Shown here piece by piece: positions 33,433-42,058 of a stretch of 64,000 bases of DNA. Made by a program: the position numbers and the translations under genes. Under the pieces are notes generated by a model. The model worked only from the letters and a program-made list of their open reading frames with translations. It did not search any database and was not told where the DNA came from. Source of the stretch: Streptomyces sp. NBC_00193 (GTDB lineage: Bacteria > Actinomycetota > Actinomycetes > Streptomycetales > Streptomycetaceae); NCBI RefSeq assembly GCF_026342735.1, contig NZ_JAPEMM010000001.1, positions 4,154,001-4,218,000 of the forward strand, given 5' to 3'. The stretch's first letter is position 1, and every line of letters starts with the position of its first letter.

Positions 33433-34710
33433 ATGACCTCGCTCGATGCCACGACCTCGCCCGTGATCGCCACCGCGCAAGCCGCCCGGACCGCCGCCGC
33501 GGCCATCGCCCCGCTCCCGCGGTCCGCCAAGGACAAGGCCCTGCTGGCCATCGCGGACGCGCTGGAGGCCCGTACGGCCGAGATCGTCGAGGCCAACGCC
33601 GTCGACACGGCGAAGGCGGCCGCCGCCGGGACCAGTGAGACCGTCATCGACCGTCTCACCCTCACCCCCGACCGCATCGCGGCCATCGCCTCCGACGTCC
33701 GCGACGTCGCGGCCCTGCCCGACCCCGTCGGCGAGGTAGTCCGCGGCTCCACCCTCCCCAACGGGATCGACCTCCGCCAGATCCGCGTCCCGCTCGGCGT
33801 CGTCGGCATCATCTACGAGGCCCGCCCCAACGTCACCGTCGACGCCGCCGCCCTGTGCCTGAAGTCCGGCAACGCCGTCCTCCTGCGCGGCTCCTCCTCG
33901 GCCTACGCCTCCAACACCGCCCTCGTCGGCATCCTGCGCGACGCCGTCGCCTCGGCCGGTCTGCCCGCCGACGCCATCCAGCTGGTGCCGGGCGAGTCCC
34001 GCGACTCCGTCCGCGAGCTGATGCGCGCCCGCGGTCTCGTCGACGTCCTCATCCCGCGCGGCGGCGCCTCGCTCATCAAGACCGTCGTCGAGGAATCCAT
34101 CGTCCCGGTCATCGAGACCGGTACCGGCAACTGCCACGTCTACGTGGACGCCCAGGCCGATCTGGCCATGGCCGTGGACATCCTCGTCAACTCCAAGGCC
34201 CAGCGTCCCTCCGTCTGCAACTCCGCGGAGACCCTGCTCGTCCACCGGGACATCGCCGACGCCTTCCTGCCCCTCGCCCTGGACGCCCTCGCCGACGCCG
34301 GCGTGACCGTCCACGGCGACGAGCGGGTGCTCGCGTACGCGGAGGACTCCAAGGTCACCGCCCTCCCGGCCACCGACGAGGACTGGGCCGCCGAGTACCT
34401 CTCGTACGACATCGCCGCCGGTGTCGTGGACTCCCTCGACGAGGCCGTCGCCCACATCCGCCGCTGGACCTCCGGCCACACCGAGGCGATCGTCACCACC
34501 TCGCAGGCCGCCGCCCGCCTCTTCACCCAGCTGGTCGACTCGACCACGGTTGCCGTGAATGCCTCCACCCGGTTCACGGACGGTGGTCAGTTCGGCTTCG
34601 GCGCGGAGATCGGCATTTCCACGCAGAAGCTGCACGCCCGGGGCCCGATGGGGCTTCCCGAGCTCACCTCGACCAAGTACATCGTCACCGGCGACGGTCA
34701 CGTACGGTAG
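33433..34710 (+). CDS. proA: glutamate-5-semialdehyde dehydrogenase (gamma-glutamyl phosphate reductase)
   Basis: NADPH-dependent reduction of glutamyl 5-phosphate, the second step of proline synthesis. 425 residues of aldehyde-dehydrogenase fold; the catalytic cysteine is Cys262 in QRPSVCNSAETLL. GVVGIIYEARPNVTVDAA and STRFTDGGQFGFGAEIGIS are characteristic. ATG 33433 is preceded by a -10 box rather than a ribosome binding site, so it is probably transcribed separately from proB. Confidence 0.97.
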   Translation: MTSLDATTSPVIATAQAARTAAAAIAPLPRSAKDKALLAIADALEARTAEIVEANAVDTAKAAAAGTSETVIDRLTLTPDRIAAIASDVRDVAALPDPVGEVVRGSTLPNGIDLRQIRVPLGVVGIIYEARPNVTVDAAALCLKSGNAVLLRGSSSAYASNTALVGILRDAVASAGLPADAIQLVPGESRDSVRELMRARGLVDVLIPRGGASLIKTVVEESIVPVIETGTGNCHVYVDAQADLAMAVDILVNSKAQRPSVCNSAETLLVHRDIADAFLPLALDALADAGVTVHGDERVLAYAEDSKVTALPATDEDWAAEYLSYDIAAGVVDSLDEAVAHIRRWTSGHTEAIVTTSQAAARLFTQLVDSTTVAVNASTRFTDGGQFGFGAEIGISTQKLHARGPMGLPELTSTKYIVTGDGHVR

Positions 34711-34775
34711 TCGACCCCTGAACACGGTGTGGCCGGATTTCGGCCTACACCCTGCCCAAAGGTGTCCCTCAGGTC

Positions 34776-34781
34776 TACGCT
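34776..34781 (+). promoter_or_regulatory. -10 box (TACGCT) for a leaderless transcript
   Basis: TACGCT ends six bases before GTG 34788; no Shine-Dalgarno is present. Confidence 0.5.
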
Positions 34782-34787
34782 GGTTCC

Positions 34788-35357
34788 GTGCCGGACGACG
34801 TGGGGGGCAAGCCGTTCCCGGACGACGGGACCCCCGAAGAACATGCAGACGACCGCGGAGGCGCGGACAAGGACTTCGCCTCCGTGGTGTTCGACGAGGA
34901 CTTCGTCCGGAACGCCGAGATCCGTGAACCGAGCGCCGCAGAGCGCCAGCGGGCCGGCGACCGGGCGCGCGCCGAGGCGGCCGAGGCCGCCCGCGCCGCC
35001 TTCGCCGGCGGCTGGACGGGCGACGAGGACTACGACGCGTACGCCTACGGCGGCGCCGACGGCCACCACTCCGACGATCCCGGCTGGGACCACGGCCACG
35101 GAGCAGGCTCCGGGGAAGGCCCGTACGGGGCCTACGGCGGCAGCCTGCGCCCCTACCGCGGCCGCTCGCCGTGGCTGCGGCCGGTCGCCTGGGTGCTCGC
35201 CTTCGTGATGGGCCTCGGCATGATCGCGCTCGCCTTCAGCGCCGTGTACCGCAGCGCGGCGAGCGACGCGGAACCGGCTCCGGCCCCCGCCAGCACCCCG
35301 ATGGGCGAAGTCACCGGTGCCGGAGCGTTTATGGACCGCGTCAGCCGCCAACCCTGA
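34788..35357 (+). CDS. single-pass membrane protein with SVVFDEDFVR motif (copy 1)
   Basis: 189 residues. An acidic, Gly/Tyr-rich cytoplasmic region contains FASVVFDEDFVRNAEIREPSAAER (motif near residues 28-37). One transmembrane helix (PVAWVLAFVMGLGMIALAF, about 140-160) and a short extracytoplasmic tail follow. The next gene product shares the same motif and topology, so the pair is probably paralogous at the N-terminus. Function unknown; the location near wall genes suggests an envelope role, which is inference. Confidence 0.8.
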   Translation: MPDDVGGKPFPDDGTPEEHADDRGGADKDFASVVFDEDFVRNAEIREPSAAERQRAGDRARAEAAEAARAAFAGGWTGDEDYDAYAYGGADGHHSDDPGWDHGHGAGSGEGPYGAYGGSLRPYRGRSPWLRPVAWVLAFVMGLGMIALAFSAVYRSAASDAEPAPAPASTPMGEVTGAGAFMDRVSRQP

Positions 35358-35425
35358 AGGTACGACCCCGCTCCCCATCGCCGGAGCCGGGGGCTTCTCT
35401 GGAGCGGGGACAGCGGGGAGAAGCG

Positions 35426-36616
35426 ATGGCCATGCCAGGAGATCCGCCGAACGGCACCCCCGAGGGTGCCGGCGGGGCCGACGACGAGTTCCGGGCCGAC
35501 GAGTACCGGTCGGTGGTGTTCGACGAGGACTTCGTCCGGGCTGCCCGGCTCCAGGAGTTCTCCGCACAGGAGCGCATGGGCGAGCACGCCCGCGCCGTAC
35601 GGAGCCGCTCGATCTGGTCGACCGGCGGAGGCCATCCGGGACCCCGCGGCGGCTCCGGGGGCGGTGCGGCCCGGCAGGGCCGGATCATCGTGCTGTGCAT
35701 CGCCTTGGCGCTCGCCGGCGCCGTCTACATGGGGCTGCGCAATCCCTACGTGCCGCCCGCCGGGGACCCGGCCGAGGCGATGAGCGGCACCGTCGTCCCG
35801 CTCGCACCCTCCGCCCCCGTGCCCGGCGGACGGCCCGCCGACCTGTACGCGCAGAGTCCGGCGGCCCAGTACCGGATCGGGGCGGCCGGGATCACCTTCC
35901 CCGCCGTGCGCCGTACCCGCCACTTCACCGAGGAGCAGGTCCAGACCGCGCTGACCATCGCCAAGGACTACCTGGTGCAGTCCTCGCTGGACCCCGACGT
36001 GCTGTCCGGCGAGGCCTCACGGCCGGTGCGCGTCCTGCTCGACCCCGACCAGCTGACGCAGTTCGACCAGAGCATGCTCGTCCCGGCCGGCAACGGGCGG
36101 CACGCCGTCACGGGCTGGCTCGTCCGCTTCGACCCGGCGACCGCCGTGGTGGCCGACACCCGGGTCCGGGTCAGCGGGGTCCTCGCCGCGGCGGAGACCG
36201 CCCCGAACGCCCTGGAGGTGACCTCCGACCACACCTTCGTCTACGCGGTGCGCCCGGCCACCGGCCAGCCCGCCGCGGCGGACGGGGCCTCGCTCTTCAC
36301 CGTCCGCCGGGAGCTGCGGATGCGCTTCGACCGCGACGACCTCACCGCCCGGCGGACGGAGCTCGTCTCGGCCTACGTCATGGCGGGCCCGCAGTCCTGT
36401 TCCGCCGACCCGGCCGGAGGCTTCCGCCCGCTGACGGCCGGAGCCGGGCCGACCACCACCGGCCCGGCCGCGAGCGACCCGTACGCCAGCGGCAGTCCGC
36501 GCCGCACGGCCGGGCTGTGCGGCGTGCTCGCACCGACGACCGCGCCGGAGCCCCCGCAGTCACAGGCCCCGGCGTCCCCGGCCGCCTCGGGGCAGGGCGT
36601 CAGCCCTGCTCCGTAG
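35426..36616 (+). CDS. membrane-anchored protein with SVVFDEDFVR motif and large extracytoplasmic domain (copy 2)
   Basis: 396 residues from ATG 35426 (GGGGAG five bases upstream). EYRSVVFDEDFVRAARLQEFSAQER near residues 27-50 matches the upstream protein. A transmembrane helix (IIVLCIALALAGAVYMGL, about 86-104) leads to an outer domain of about 230 residues (FTEEQVQTALTIAKDYLVQSSL) and a Pro/Ser-rich end with paired Cys residues. No catalytic motif is recognised. Its 3' end overlaps the convergent M48 gene by 17 bases. Confidence 0.82.
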   Translation: MAMPGDPPNGTPEGAGGADDEFRADEYRSVVFDEDFVRAARLQEFSAQERMGEHARAVRSRSIWSTGGGHPGPRGGSGGGAARQGRIIVLCIALALAGAVYMGLRNPYVPPAGDPAEAMSGTVVPLAPSAPVPGGRPADLYAQSPAAQYRIGAAGITFPAVRRTRHFTEEQVQTALTIAKDYLVQSSLDPDVLSGEASRPVRVLLDPDQLTQFDQSMLVPAGNGRHAVTGWLVRFDPATAVVADTRVRVSGVLAAAETAPNALEVTSDHTFVYAVRPATGQPAAADGASLFTVRRELRMRFDRDDLTARRTELVSAYVMAGPQSCSADPAGGFRPLTAGAGPTTTGPAASDPYASGSPRRTAGLCGVLAPTTAPEPPQSQAPASPAASGQGVSPAP

Positions 36617-37715
36617 CGCCGTCCTTGCCGGTGCCGGTGCTCTTGTCCTCGCCGCCGGCGGCGCTACTGCCGCCGCCGCCCGCGCCCGTGGCACCCATAC
36701 CTGAAAACCTGTCCCGCAGCTTGCCGCCCAGGTCCGCCGTACCGCCGGCGATGTCGCCGACCAGCTTCATCAGCGGGTCCTTGCTCGTGCGCACCGTGTC
36801 GGCGTAGTGCGCGGCGGACTGCCGGAAGGAGTCGGTCACCGAGGTGTCCTTGTCATCCTCGCGCCGCGGGTAGTGGCCGTCCATGATCCGCTGGTAGTCG
36901 CGGTTCTGCGACCACTTCTTCAGCTCGGCCGCCCGCACCGTCGTGAAGGGGTGCGTCCGGGGCAGCACGTTGAGGATCTTCAGCACGGAGTCGCGCAGAT
37001 CGCCGCTCCGCTCGTACTCCTCGGCCTGGGCGAGGAACGCGTCGACATTCATCTCGTGCAGGTGGTTGCCGCCCGCGAGCTTCATCAGCCCGCGCATCGA
37101 GGCGTGCACGTCCTGTCCCACCAGCAGCCCCGCCCGGTCCGCCGACAGCTCCGACTTGCGGAACCACTCGCGCAGCGCCGTCACGAGCCCCATGATCGCC
37201 ACGTTGCCCAGCGGGATCCACGCGATCTTGAGCGCCAGGGTCGTCAGGAACAGCAGGATCGTGCGGTACACGGCGTGCCCCGACAGGGCGTGGCCCACCT
37301 CGTGGCCCACCACCGCACGCATCTCCTCCTCGTCGAGCAGCTCGACGAGGCCCGTGGTGACCACGATGATCGGCTCGTCCAGCCCGATGCACATGGCATT
37401 GGGCTTCGGGTCCTGCTGCACGTACATCTGCGGGACCTTCTCCAGGTCCAGGATGTAGCAGGCGTCCAGGAGCATCGCGTGCAGGTGCGGGAACTGCGTC
37501 TCGCCCACCCGGACGGAGTCCGACAGGAAGAGCAGTCGCAGACTGCGCTCCGGCAGCAACCCGCTCAGTGCCTTGAAGACCGTGTCGAAGCCGGTCAGCT
37601 TGCGCAGGGCCACGAGCGCGGACCGGTCCGCCGGATGCTCGTACGCCCGTGAGGAAATACCGGGGAACCTCTTGCGGTCCCGCGCCGGTGCCTTCTCGAA
37701 TCCCGTCCCCGTCAT
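36600..37715 (-). CDS. M48 family metallopeptidase
   Basis: 371 residues. The zinc-binding HEVGH motif is in AVVGHEVGHALSGH (about 137-141), with the downstream third ligand probably in KSELSADRAG. Flanking hydrophobic segments (TILLFLTTLALKIAWIPLGNVAIMGLV) indicate membrane insertion, as in HtpX-like proteases that remove misfolded membrane proteins. Start ATG 37715 has GGGAGGG close upstream. The C-terminal about 60 residues are Gly/Ser-rich. Convergent with and overlapping the preceding gene. Confidence 0.9.
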   Translation of the reverse strand: MTGTGFEKAPARDRKRFPGISSRAYEHPADRSALVALRKLTGFDTVFKALSGLLPERSLRLLFLSDSVRVGETQFPHLHAMLLDACYILDLEKVPQMYVQQDPKPNAMCIGLDEPIIVVTTGLVELLDEEEMRAVVGHEVGHALSGHAVYRTILLFLTTLALKIAWIPLGNVAIMGLVTALREWFRKSELSADRAGLLVGQDVHASMRGLMKLAGGNHLHEMNVDAFLAQAEEYERSGDLRDSVLKILNVLPRTHPFTTVRAAELKKWSQNRDYQRIMDGHYPRREDDKDTSVTDSFRQSAAHYADTVRTSKDPLMKLVGDIAGGTADLGGKLRDRFSGMGATGAGGGGSSAAGGEDKSTGTGKDGATEQG

Positions 37716-37856
37716 AGCGCCCTCCCCGTTGGTGTGTGCGGCTGGCCGCCCGTCTATCCTCTCCAACGCCTGAGTCGACGTGAGCGTGCCCCAGGCCCCC
37801 GCATACGATGTGAGCGAAATCTCCGCCCGCTCCCCGACTCGATAGGTACCTGCCTG

Positions 37857-38024
37857 ATGAGCCTCGCCTCCACCGCCCACAACCTGGTCGTCCTCGCCTC
37901 CGAGGGAGCCGAGCAGCACGGCGGCAACCACGACAGCCTGAACCCGTACCTGACCGGCGGTGCGGCCCTCGCCATCCTCTTCCTGATGCTGTGGGTCACC
38001 ACGCGCATGAACCGGGACCGCTGA
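37857..38024 (+). CDS. small single-pass membrane protein
   Basis: 55 residues: a His/Asn-containing N-terminal half (GAEQHGGNHDSLNPYLTGG) and one hydrophobic helix (ALAILFLMLWVTT) ending in RMNRDR, a positive-inside anchor. A weak AGGT precedes ATG 37857; TACGAT at 37804-37809 is a possible -10. I believe similar small proteins precede nadD in other streptomycetes. Function unknown. Confidence 0.7.
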   Translation: MSLASTAHNLVVLASEGAEQHGGNHDSLNPYLTGGAALAILFLMLWVTTRMNRDR

Positions 38025-38081
38025 ACCGCCATACGCCGAGTACGCGCCCGTAGGCGGGTCCCTGCCGCGTCACCGGGCCAG

Positions 38082-38087
38082 TAGGCT
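38082..38087 (+). promoter_or_regulatory. -10 box (TAGGCT) for near-leaderless nadD transcript
   Basis: TAGGCT ends eight bases before the nadD ATG, and no ribosome binding site intervenes. Confidence 0.45.
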
Positions 38088-38095
38088 CTGCGCTC

Positions 38096-38713
38096 ATGGG
38101 AGAGCAGGAAATGCCGACCGGCCCGGTCAAGCGCAGGCTCGGGGTGATGGGCGGGACATTCGACCCGATCCACCACGGACACCTGGTGGCCGCCAGTGAG
38201 GTGGCCGCGCTGTTCCACCTCGACGAGGTGATGTTCGTACCGACCGGCGAGCCGTGGCAGAAGTCGCAGCGGGCCGTGTCGTCCGCCGAGGACCGGTACC
38301 TGATGACGGTCATCGCGACCGCATCGAACCCGCAGTTCTCGGTGAGCCGCATCGACATCGACCGCGGCGGCCCGACGTACACGATCGACACCCTGAGGGA
38401 CCTGAGCGCCCTCAACGACGACGCCGACCTCTTCTTCATCACCGGCGCCGACGCCCTCGCGCAGATCCTGACCTGGCGGAACGCCGAGGAGCTCTTCGCC
38501 CTCGCGCACTTCATCGGCGTCACCCGGCCGGGCCACGTGCTCACCGACGACGGCCTGCCCGAGGGAGGCGTCTCCCTCGTCGAGGTTCCGGCGCTGGCCA
38601 TTTCGTCCACGGACTGCCGTGCACGCGTGGCCAAGGGGGATCCTGTCTGGTACCTCGTGCCCGACGGCGTGGTCCGCTACATCGACAAGCGTGAGCTGTA
38701 CCGGGGAGCCTGA
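38096..38713 (+). CDS. nadD: nicotinate-nucleotide adenylyltransferase
   Basis: Adenylates nicotinate mononucleotide to deamido-NAD. 205 residues with the nucleotidyltransferase signature GGTFDPIHHGH near residue 19 and the C-terminal ISSTDCR motif. An extra about ten residues precede the usual start. It lies 24 bases upstream of the LCP-like gene and is probably cotranscribed with it. Confidence 0.97.
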   Translation: MGEQEMPTGPVKRRLGVMGGTFDPIHHGHLVAASEVAALFHLDEVMFVPTGEPWQKSQRAVSSAEDRYLMTVIATASNPQFSVSRIDIDRGGPTYTIDTLRDLSALNDDADLFFITGADALAQILTWRNAEELFALAHFIGVTRPGHVLTDDGLPEGGVSLVEVPALAISSTDCRARVAKGDPVWYLVPDGVVRYIDKRELYRGA

Positions 38714-38737
38714 GCTTCCGGAGAGAGGGGCCCCGCG

Positions 38738-40477
38738 GTGAACGACCGACACGAGCCGTACGACCCGTATGCCGGCCAGGAGCAGCAGCTCGTCGGCTAC
38801 GACGCGTACGGGCGGCCGCTGTACGGCCAGGTGCCCGCGCAGCCCGCCACCGACCCGGCGCCCCCCTACGAGCAGCAGCAGTACGAGCAGGGCTACGGCT
38901 ACGACTACCAGGGGTACGGCCAGCAGCAGGCCCAGCAGCCCCAGCAGCAGGCCCCGCAGTACTACCCGCAGCAGCCCCAGCAGCAGTACCCCCAGGCTTC
39001 CCAGTCCCCGCAGTACGGGTACGACACCCAGGGCATCCCGCAGTACGACACCCAGGCCACCCAGCAGTGGATCCCGCAGCAGGCCGCCCCCGAGGCCCCG
39101 GCGCAGGCCCCCCTGCGGGCCCCCGTGCCCGAGCCGGAGTACCGTCCCGCCGCCGCGCAGGTCCCGGAGCCCCGCCGGGCCGACGGGGCGGGCGCGCAGG
39201 GTCAGGGGCAGGGTCCCTCGTACCGCACCGAGCAGTTCGCCTTCATCGACCAGCCGGACGAGGACTCCGAGGACGTCATCGACTGGCTCGCCTTCACCGA
39301 GAGCCGCACCGAGCGCCGCGAGGAGGCCCGCCGGCGCGGCCGCAACCGGGTGGTGGCGCTGATCGTCGTGCTGGCCGTCTTCGTCGTCGCGGGCCTCGGC
39401 TACCTCTGGTACGCGGGCAAGCTGCCGTTCCTGGAGGGCCCCGGCAAGGCGTCGAACGGCGCGGCAGCCACGGGTCCGCAGAAGCGCGACATGATCGTCG
39501 TGCACCTGCACAACACCAAGAAGGGCGGCACCTCCACGGCGCTGCTCGTCGACAACGTGACCACCAAGCAGGGCGCCACCGTCCTCGTGCCGAACACGCT
39601 GAACGTCTCCAAGGACGACGGCACCACCGCACAGCTGGGCAAGGCCGTCGAGGACGGCGGTCTGGGCGTACGGGAGTCCCTCGACTCGGCCTTCGGCACC
39701 CGCATCGGCGGCACCTGGCGGCTGGACACCCCCTTCCTGGAGAACTTCGTCGAGCTGGTCGGCGGCATCGAGGTCGACACCGACGTGGCCGTCCCGGCGG
39801 ACGACGCGGCGAAGGTGCCCGCCGTCGGCCAGGGCCCGAAGCAGAGCCTCAGCGGTGCGATGGCCGTCGCCTACGCCACGTACAAGGCGCAGGGCGAGCC
39901 GGAGGCCAAGCAGCTGGACCGGCTCGGCAAGGTCCTGCTGGGCCTGCTGCGCAAGGTGCCCGGCGATCCGAAGTCGGCGGCGATGACCGTGGAGACCACC
40001 GGCCAGATCCTGGACCCGGCGCTGAACGCGCAGACGCTGGGCGCGCTGCTGTCCAAGCTCGGCGAGCACGCCAAGGTGGGCGCGTACCGCACCGACGTGC
40101 TCGGGGTGAAGCCGGACGGCGGCCTCACGGACGAGGCCAACAAGAAGGTGGTCAAGGAGGTCCTCGGCGGCTCCGTCACGGAGGCCCAGCCCGGGGCCCT
40201 GCCGCGGGTCGGCCTGAAGGACGCGACCGGCGACGAGAAGACGAACACGGCGGCGAAGGCGGCCCTGCTCAACGGCGGCTACACCCTGGTGGACGGCGGC
40301 AAGGCCGACAAGACCGCGCCCGCGTCGCAGATCACGTACCAGGACGACGCGCAGCGGGACAAGGCGATCGAGGTCTCCAAGACGCTGGGACTGCCCGAGA
40401 CGGCCGTGAAGAAGGCCGAGAACGCGGTGAACGCGGACGTCGTGGTGACCCTGGGCAAGGATTACAAACCGTCCTGA
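38738..40477 (+). CDS. LCP (LytR-CpsA-Psr)-like membrane protein with LytR_C-type C-terminus
   Basis: 579 residues. The first about 170 are cytoplasmic and Gln/Pro/Tyr-rich (repeated QQQYEQGY- and QQPQQ-like stretches). One transmembrane helix (VVALIVVLAVFVVAGLGYLW, about 204-223) leads to an extracytoplasmic domain of LCP type (DMIVVHLHN, FVELVGGIEVDTDVAV) and a LytR_C-like end (LKDATGD..., NGGYTLVDGG). The LCP core looks divergent, so catalytic competence is uncertain. LCP proteins attach wall glycopolymers to peptidoglycan; in S. coelicolor the protein encoded beside nadD (PdtA), as I recall, attaches a polydiglycosyl phosphate. Fits the glycan cluster at 23055-31471. Starts at GTG 38738. 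Confidence 0.82.
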   Translation: MNDRHEPYDPYAGQEQQLVGYDAYGRPLYGQVPAQPATDPAPPYEQQQYEQGYGYDYQGYGQQQAQQPQQQAPQYYPQQPQQQYPQASQSPQYGYDTQGIPQYDTQATQQWIPQQAAPEAPAQAPLRAPVPEPEYRPAAAQVPEPRRADGAGAQGQGQGPSYRTEQFAFIDQPDEDSEDVIDWLAFTESRTERREEARRRGRNRVVALIVVLAVFVVAGLGYLWYAGKLPFLEGPGKASNGAAATGPQKRDMIVVHLHNTKKGGTSTALLVDNVTTKQGATVLVPNTLNVSKDDGTTAQLGKAVEDGGLGVRESLDSAFGTRIGGTWRLDTPFLENFVELVGGIEVDTDVAVPADDAAKVPAVGQGPKQSLSGAMAVAYATYKAQGEPEAKQLDRLGKVLLGLLRKVPGDPKSAAMTVETTGQILDPALNAQTLGALLSKLGEHAKVGAYRTDVLGVKPDGGLTDEANKKVVKEVLGGSVTEAQPGALPRVGLKDATGDEKTNTAAKAALLNGGYTLVDGGKADKTAPASQITYQDDAQRDKAIEVSKTLGLPETAVKKAENAVNADVVVTLGKDYKPS

Positions 40478-40529
40478 GCCCTCCGAGGCCTACTGCGGCC
40501 TACTCCGGTGGGCCCCGTCGGGAACGGCC

Positions 40530-40559
40530 CCGCCCGCGCGGCACGCTGCGCGCGGGCGG
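40530..40559 (+). terminator. hairpin terminator after the LCP-like gene
   Basis: A perfect 11-bp stem (40530-40540 with 40549-40559) with an 8-base loop lies between the LCP-like gene and rsfS. Confidence 0.65.
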
Positions 40560-40617
40560 TGTCGGCGGTACATGAGACCCTTGTAAGGATCTGCCCGCCA
40601 ACCCGAAAGCATGGCCA

Positions 40618-41064
40618 GTGACCGCCACGGACCGCTCCATCGAGCTCATCACCGCCGCCGCCCAGGCCGCGGCCGACCGGCTCGCGCACGACATCATCGC
40701 GTACGACGTCAGCGACGTGCTGTCGATCACCGACGCCTTCCTGCTCGCCTCGGCTCCCAACGACCGCCAGGTCAAGTCGATCGTCGACGAGATCGAGGAG
40801 AAGCTCCTGAAGGAGCTGGGCGCCAAGCCGGTGCGCCGCGAAGGCGACCGCGACGCGCGCTGGATCCTGCTCGACTACATCGACATCGTCGTCCACGTGC
40901 AGCACAGCGAGGAGCGCGTCTTCTACGCGCTGGAGCGCCTGTGGAAGGACTGCCCCGAGATCGACCTCCCCGAGGACGCCAAGCTCACCAAGGGCAAGGC
41001 GGAGGAGCACGCCGCGCTGCGCGCCGCGCAGGGCGACGACGAACTGGACGGTGATCTGTTCTGA
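40618..41064 (+). CDS. rsfS: ribosomal silencing factor RsfS
   Basis: Binds L14 on the 50S subunit and blocks joining with 30S when nutrients are scarce. 148 residues; the DUF143 core is clear (DIIAYDVSDVLSITDAFLLASAPNDRQVKSI, WILLDYIDIVVHVQ). Starts at GTG 40618 and ends in a Glu/Asp-rich tail. Its stop TGA overlaps the next gene's putative CTG start as CTGA. Confidence 0.95.
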   Translation: MTATDRSIELITAAAQAAADRLAHDIIAYDVSDVLSITDAFLLASAPNDRQVKSIVDEIEEKLLKELGAKPVRREGDRDARWILLDYIDIVVHVQHSEERVFYALERLWKDCPEIDLPEDAKLTKGKAEEHAALRAAQGDDELDGDLF

Positions 41065-41738
41065 GCGCGACGAACGACGGTACGACCGCGACCGGCAACG
41101 GCAAGACCGGCCGCAAGATCGTCCTGTGGCGGCACGGCCAGACCTCCTGGAACCTGGAGCGACGCTTCCAGGGCTCCACGGACATCGAGCTGACCGAGGC
41201 CGGTGTGGCGCAGGCGCGCCGTGCCGCCCGGCTGCTCGCCTCGCTGAAGCCCGACGCCATCATCGCCTCGGACCTGATGCGCGCCTCCACCACGGCTGCC
41301 GAACTGGCGGCCGTCACGGGTCTGGCGGTGACGCACGACGAGGCGCTGCGCGAGACGTACGCCGGTGAATGGCAGGGCCTCACGCACGACGAGATCCTGG
41401 ACAAGTACGGCGACCAGTACGCGGCGTGGAAGCGCGGCGAGGCGGTCCGCCGCGGTGGCGGCGAGCTGGAGACCGAGGTCGCCGACCGGGCTGCGCCGGT
41501 TGTGCTGGAACACGCCGACCGGCTGCCCCCCGGCGGCACGCTCGTGGTGGTCAGCCACGGCGGCACCATCCGTACGACGATCGGCCGCCTGCTGGGCCTG
41601 GAGTCGTACTACTGGGAGGGCCTGGGCGGGCTCTCCAACTGCTGCTGGTCCGTGCTGGGCGAGGGCGCGCGCGGCTGGCGGCTGATGGAACACAACGCCG
41701 GCACGCTGCCCGAACCGGTGCTCGGCGACGACGACTGA
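41061..41738 (+). CDS. histidine phosphatase family protein (phosphoglycerate mutase-like), apparent CTG start
   Basis: 225 residues if read from CTG 41061. The catalytic phosphohistidine motif is WRHGQTSWN (near residue 24) and the second histidine is in VVSHGGTIRT. In this frame a TGA at 41052-41054 closes the upstream side, and no ATG, GTG or TTG occurs before 41205, which lies beyond the RHG motif. The only plausible start is the CTG whose last two bases begin the rsfS stop (CTGA), mimicking the common GTGA overlap. A start at GTG 41205 would remove the active site. Substrate cannot be inferred. Confidence 0.88.
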   Translation: MSATNDGTTATGNGKTGRKIVLWRHGQTSWNLERRFQGSTDIELTEAGVAQARRAARLLASLKPDAIIASDLMRASTTAAELAAVTGLAVTHDEALRETYAGEWQGLTHDEILDKYGDQYAAWKRGEAVRRGGGELETEVADRAAPVVLEHADRLPPGGTLVVVSHGGTIRTTIGRLLGLESYYWEGLGGLSNCCWSVLGEGARGWRLMEHNAGTLPEPVLGDDD

Positions 41739-41767
41739 GCCCACCTCGGAGCGGCTCCCACCCGGAT

Positions 41768-41797
41768 TTCACTTTCCGGCTGGTCACAGGCTAGAGT
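41768..41797 (+). promoter_or_regulatory. candidate promoter for the first tRNA-Ala gene
   Basis: TTCACT (41768-41773) and TAGAGT (41792-41797) are 18 bases apart, about 54 bases before the tRNA. Confidence 0.45.
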
Positions 41798-41850
41798 TCT
41801 TCTTGTTCGCAGCGCAGAACACCGGAAACGGGGGGAGCGTCGCGGAGAGC

Positions 41851-41923
41851 GGGGCTATAGCTCAGTTGGTAGAGCGCCTGCATGGCATGCAGGAGGTCTG
41901 GAGTTCAATTCTCCATAGCTCCA
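41851..41923 (+). tRNA. tRNA-Ala (anticodon GGC), copy 1
   Basis: 73 bases including the discriminator A; the CCA end is not encoded. All four arms fold: acceptor stem with the G3:U70 pair that defines alanine tRNAs, D-arm GCTC/GAGC, anticodon stem CCTGC/GCAGG with loop ATGGCAT giving anticodon GGC, and T-arm TGGAG/CTCCA. It is identical to the copy at 42456. ACCGGAAACGGG starts 30 bases upstream. Confidence 0.97.
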
Positions 41924-41928
41924 CAATC

Positions 41929-41960
41929 AAGATCCCGTCCCCAACAGGGGGCGGGATCTT
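41929..41960 (+). terminator. terminator after tRNA-Ala copy 1
   Basis: A 14-bp stem (41929-41942 with 41947-41960, one G-U pair) with an AACA loop is followed by a T-rich stretch. Confidence 0.8.
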
Positions 41961-42058
41961 TGCTTTTGTCCACAGCTGCCCGAGCGAGCACCGGCATGGC
42001 AGAATCGGACGGCCGGAGGGGGACACGACGGCCCGACGCGGGAGGGAGTCGCTGACGG

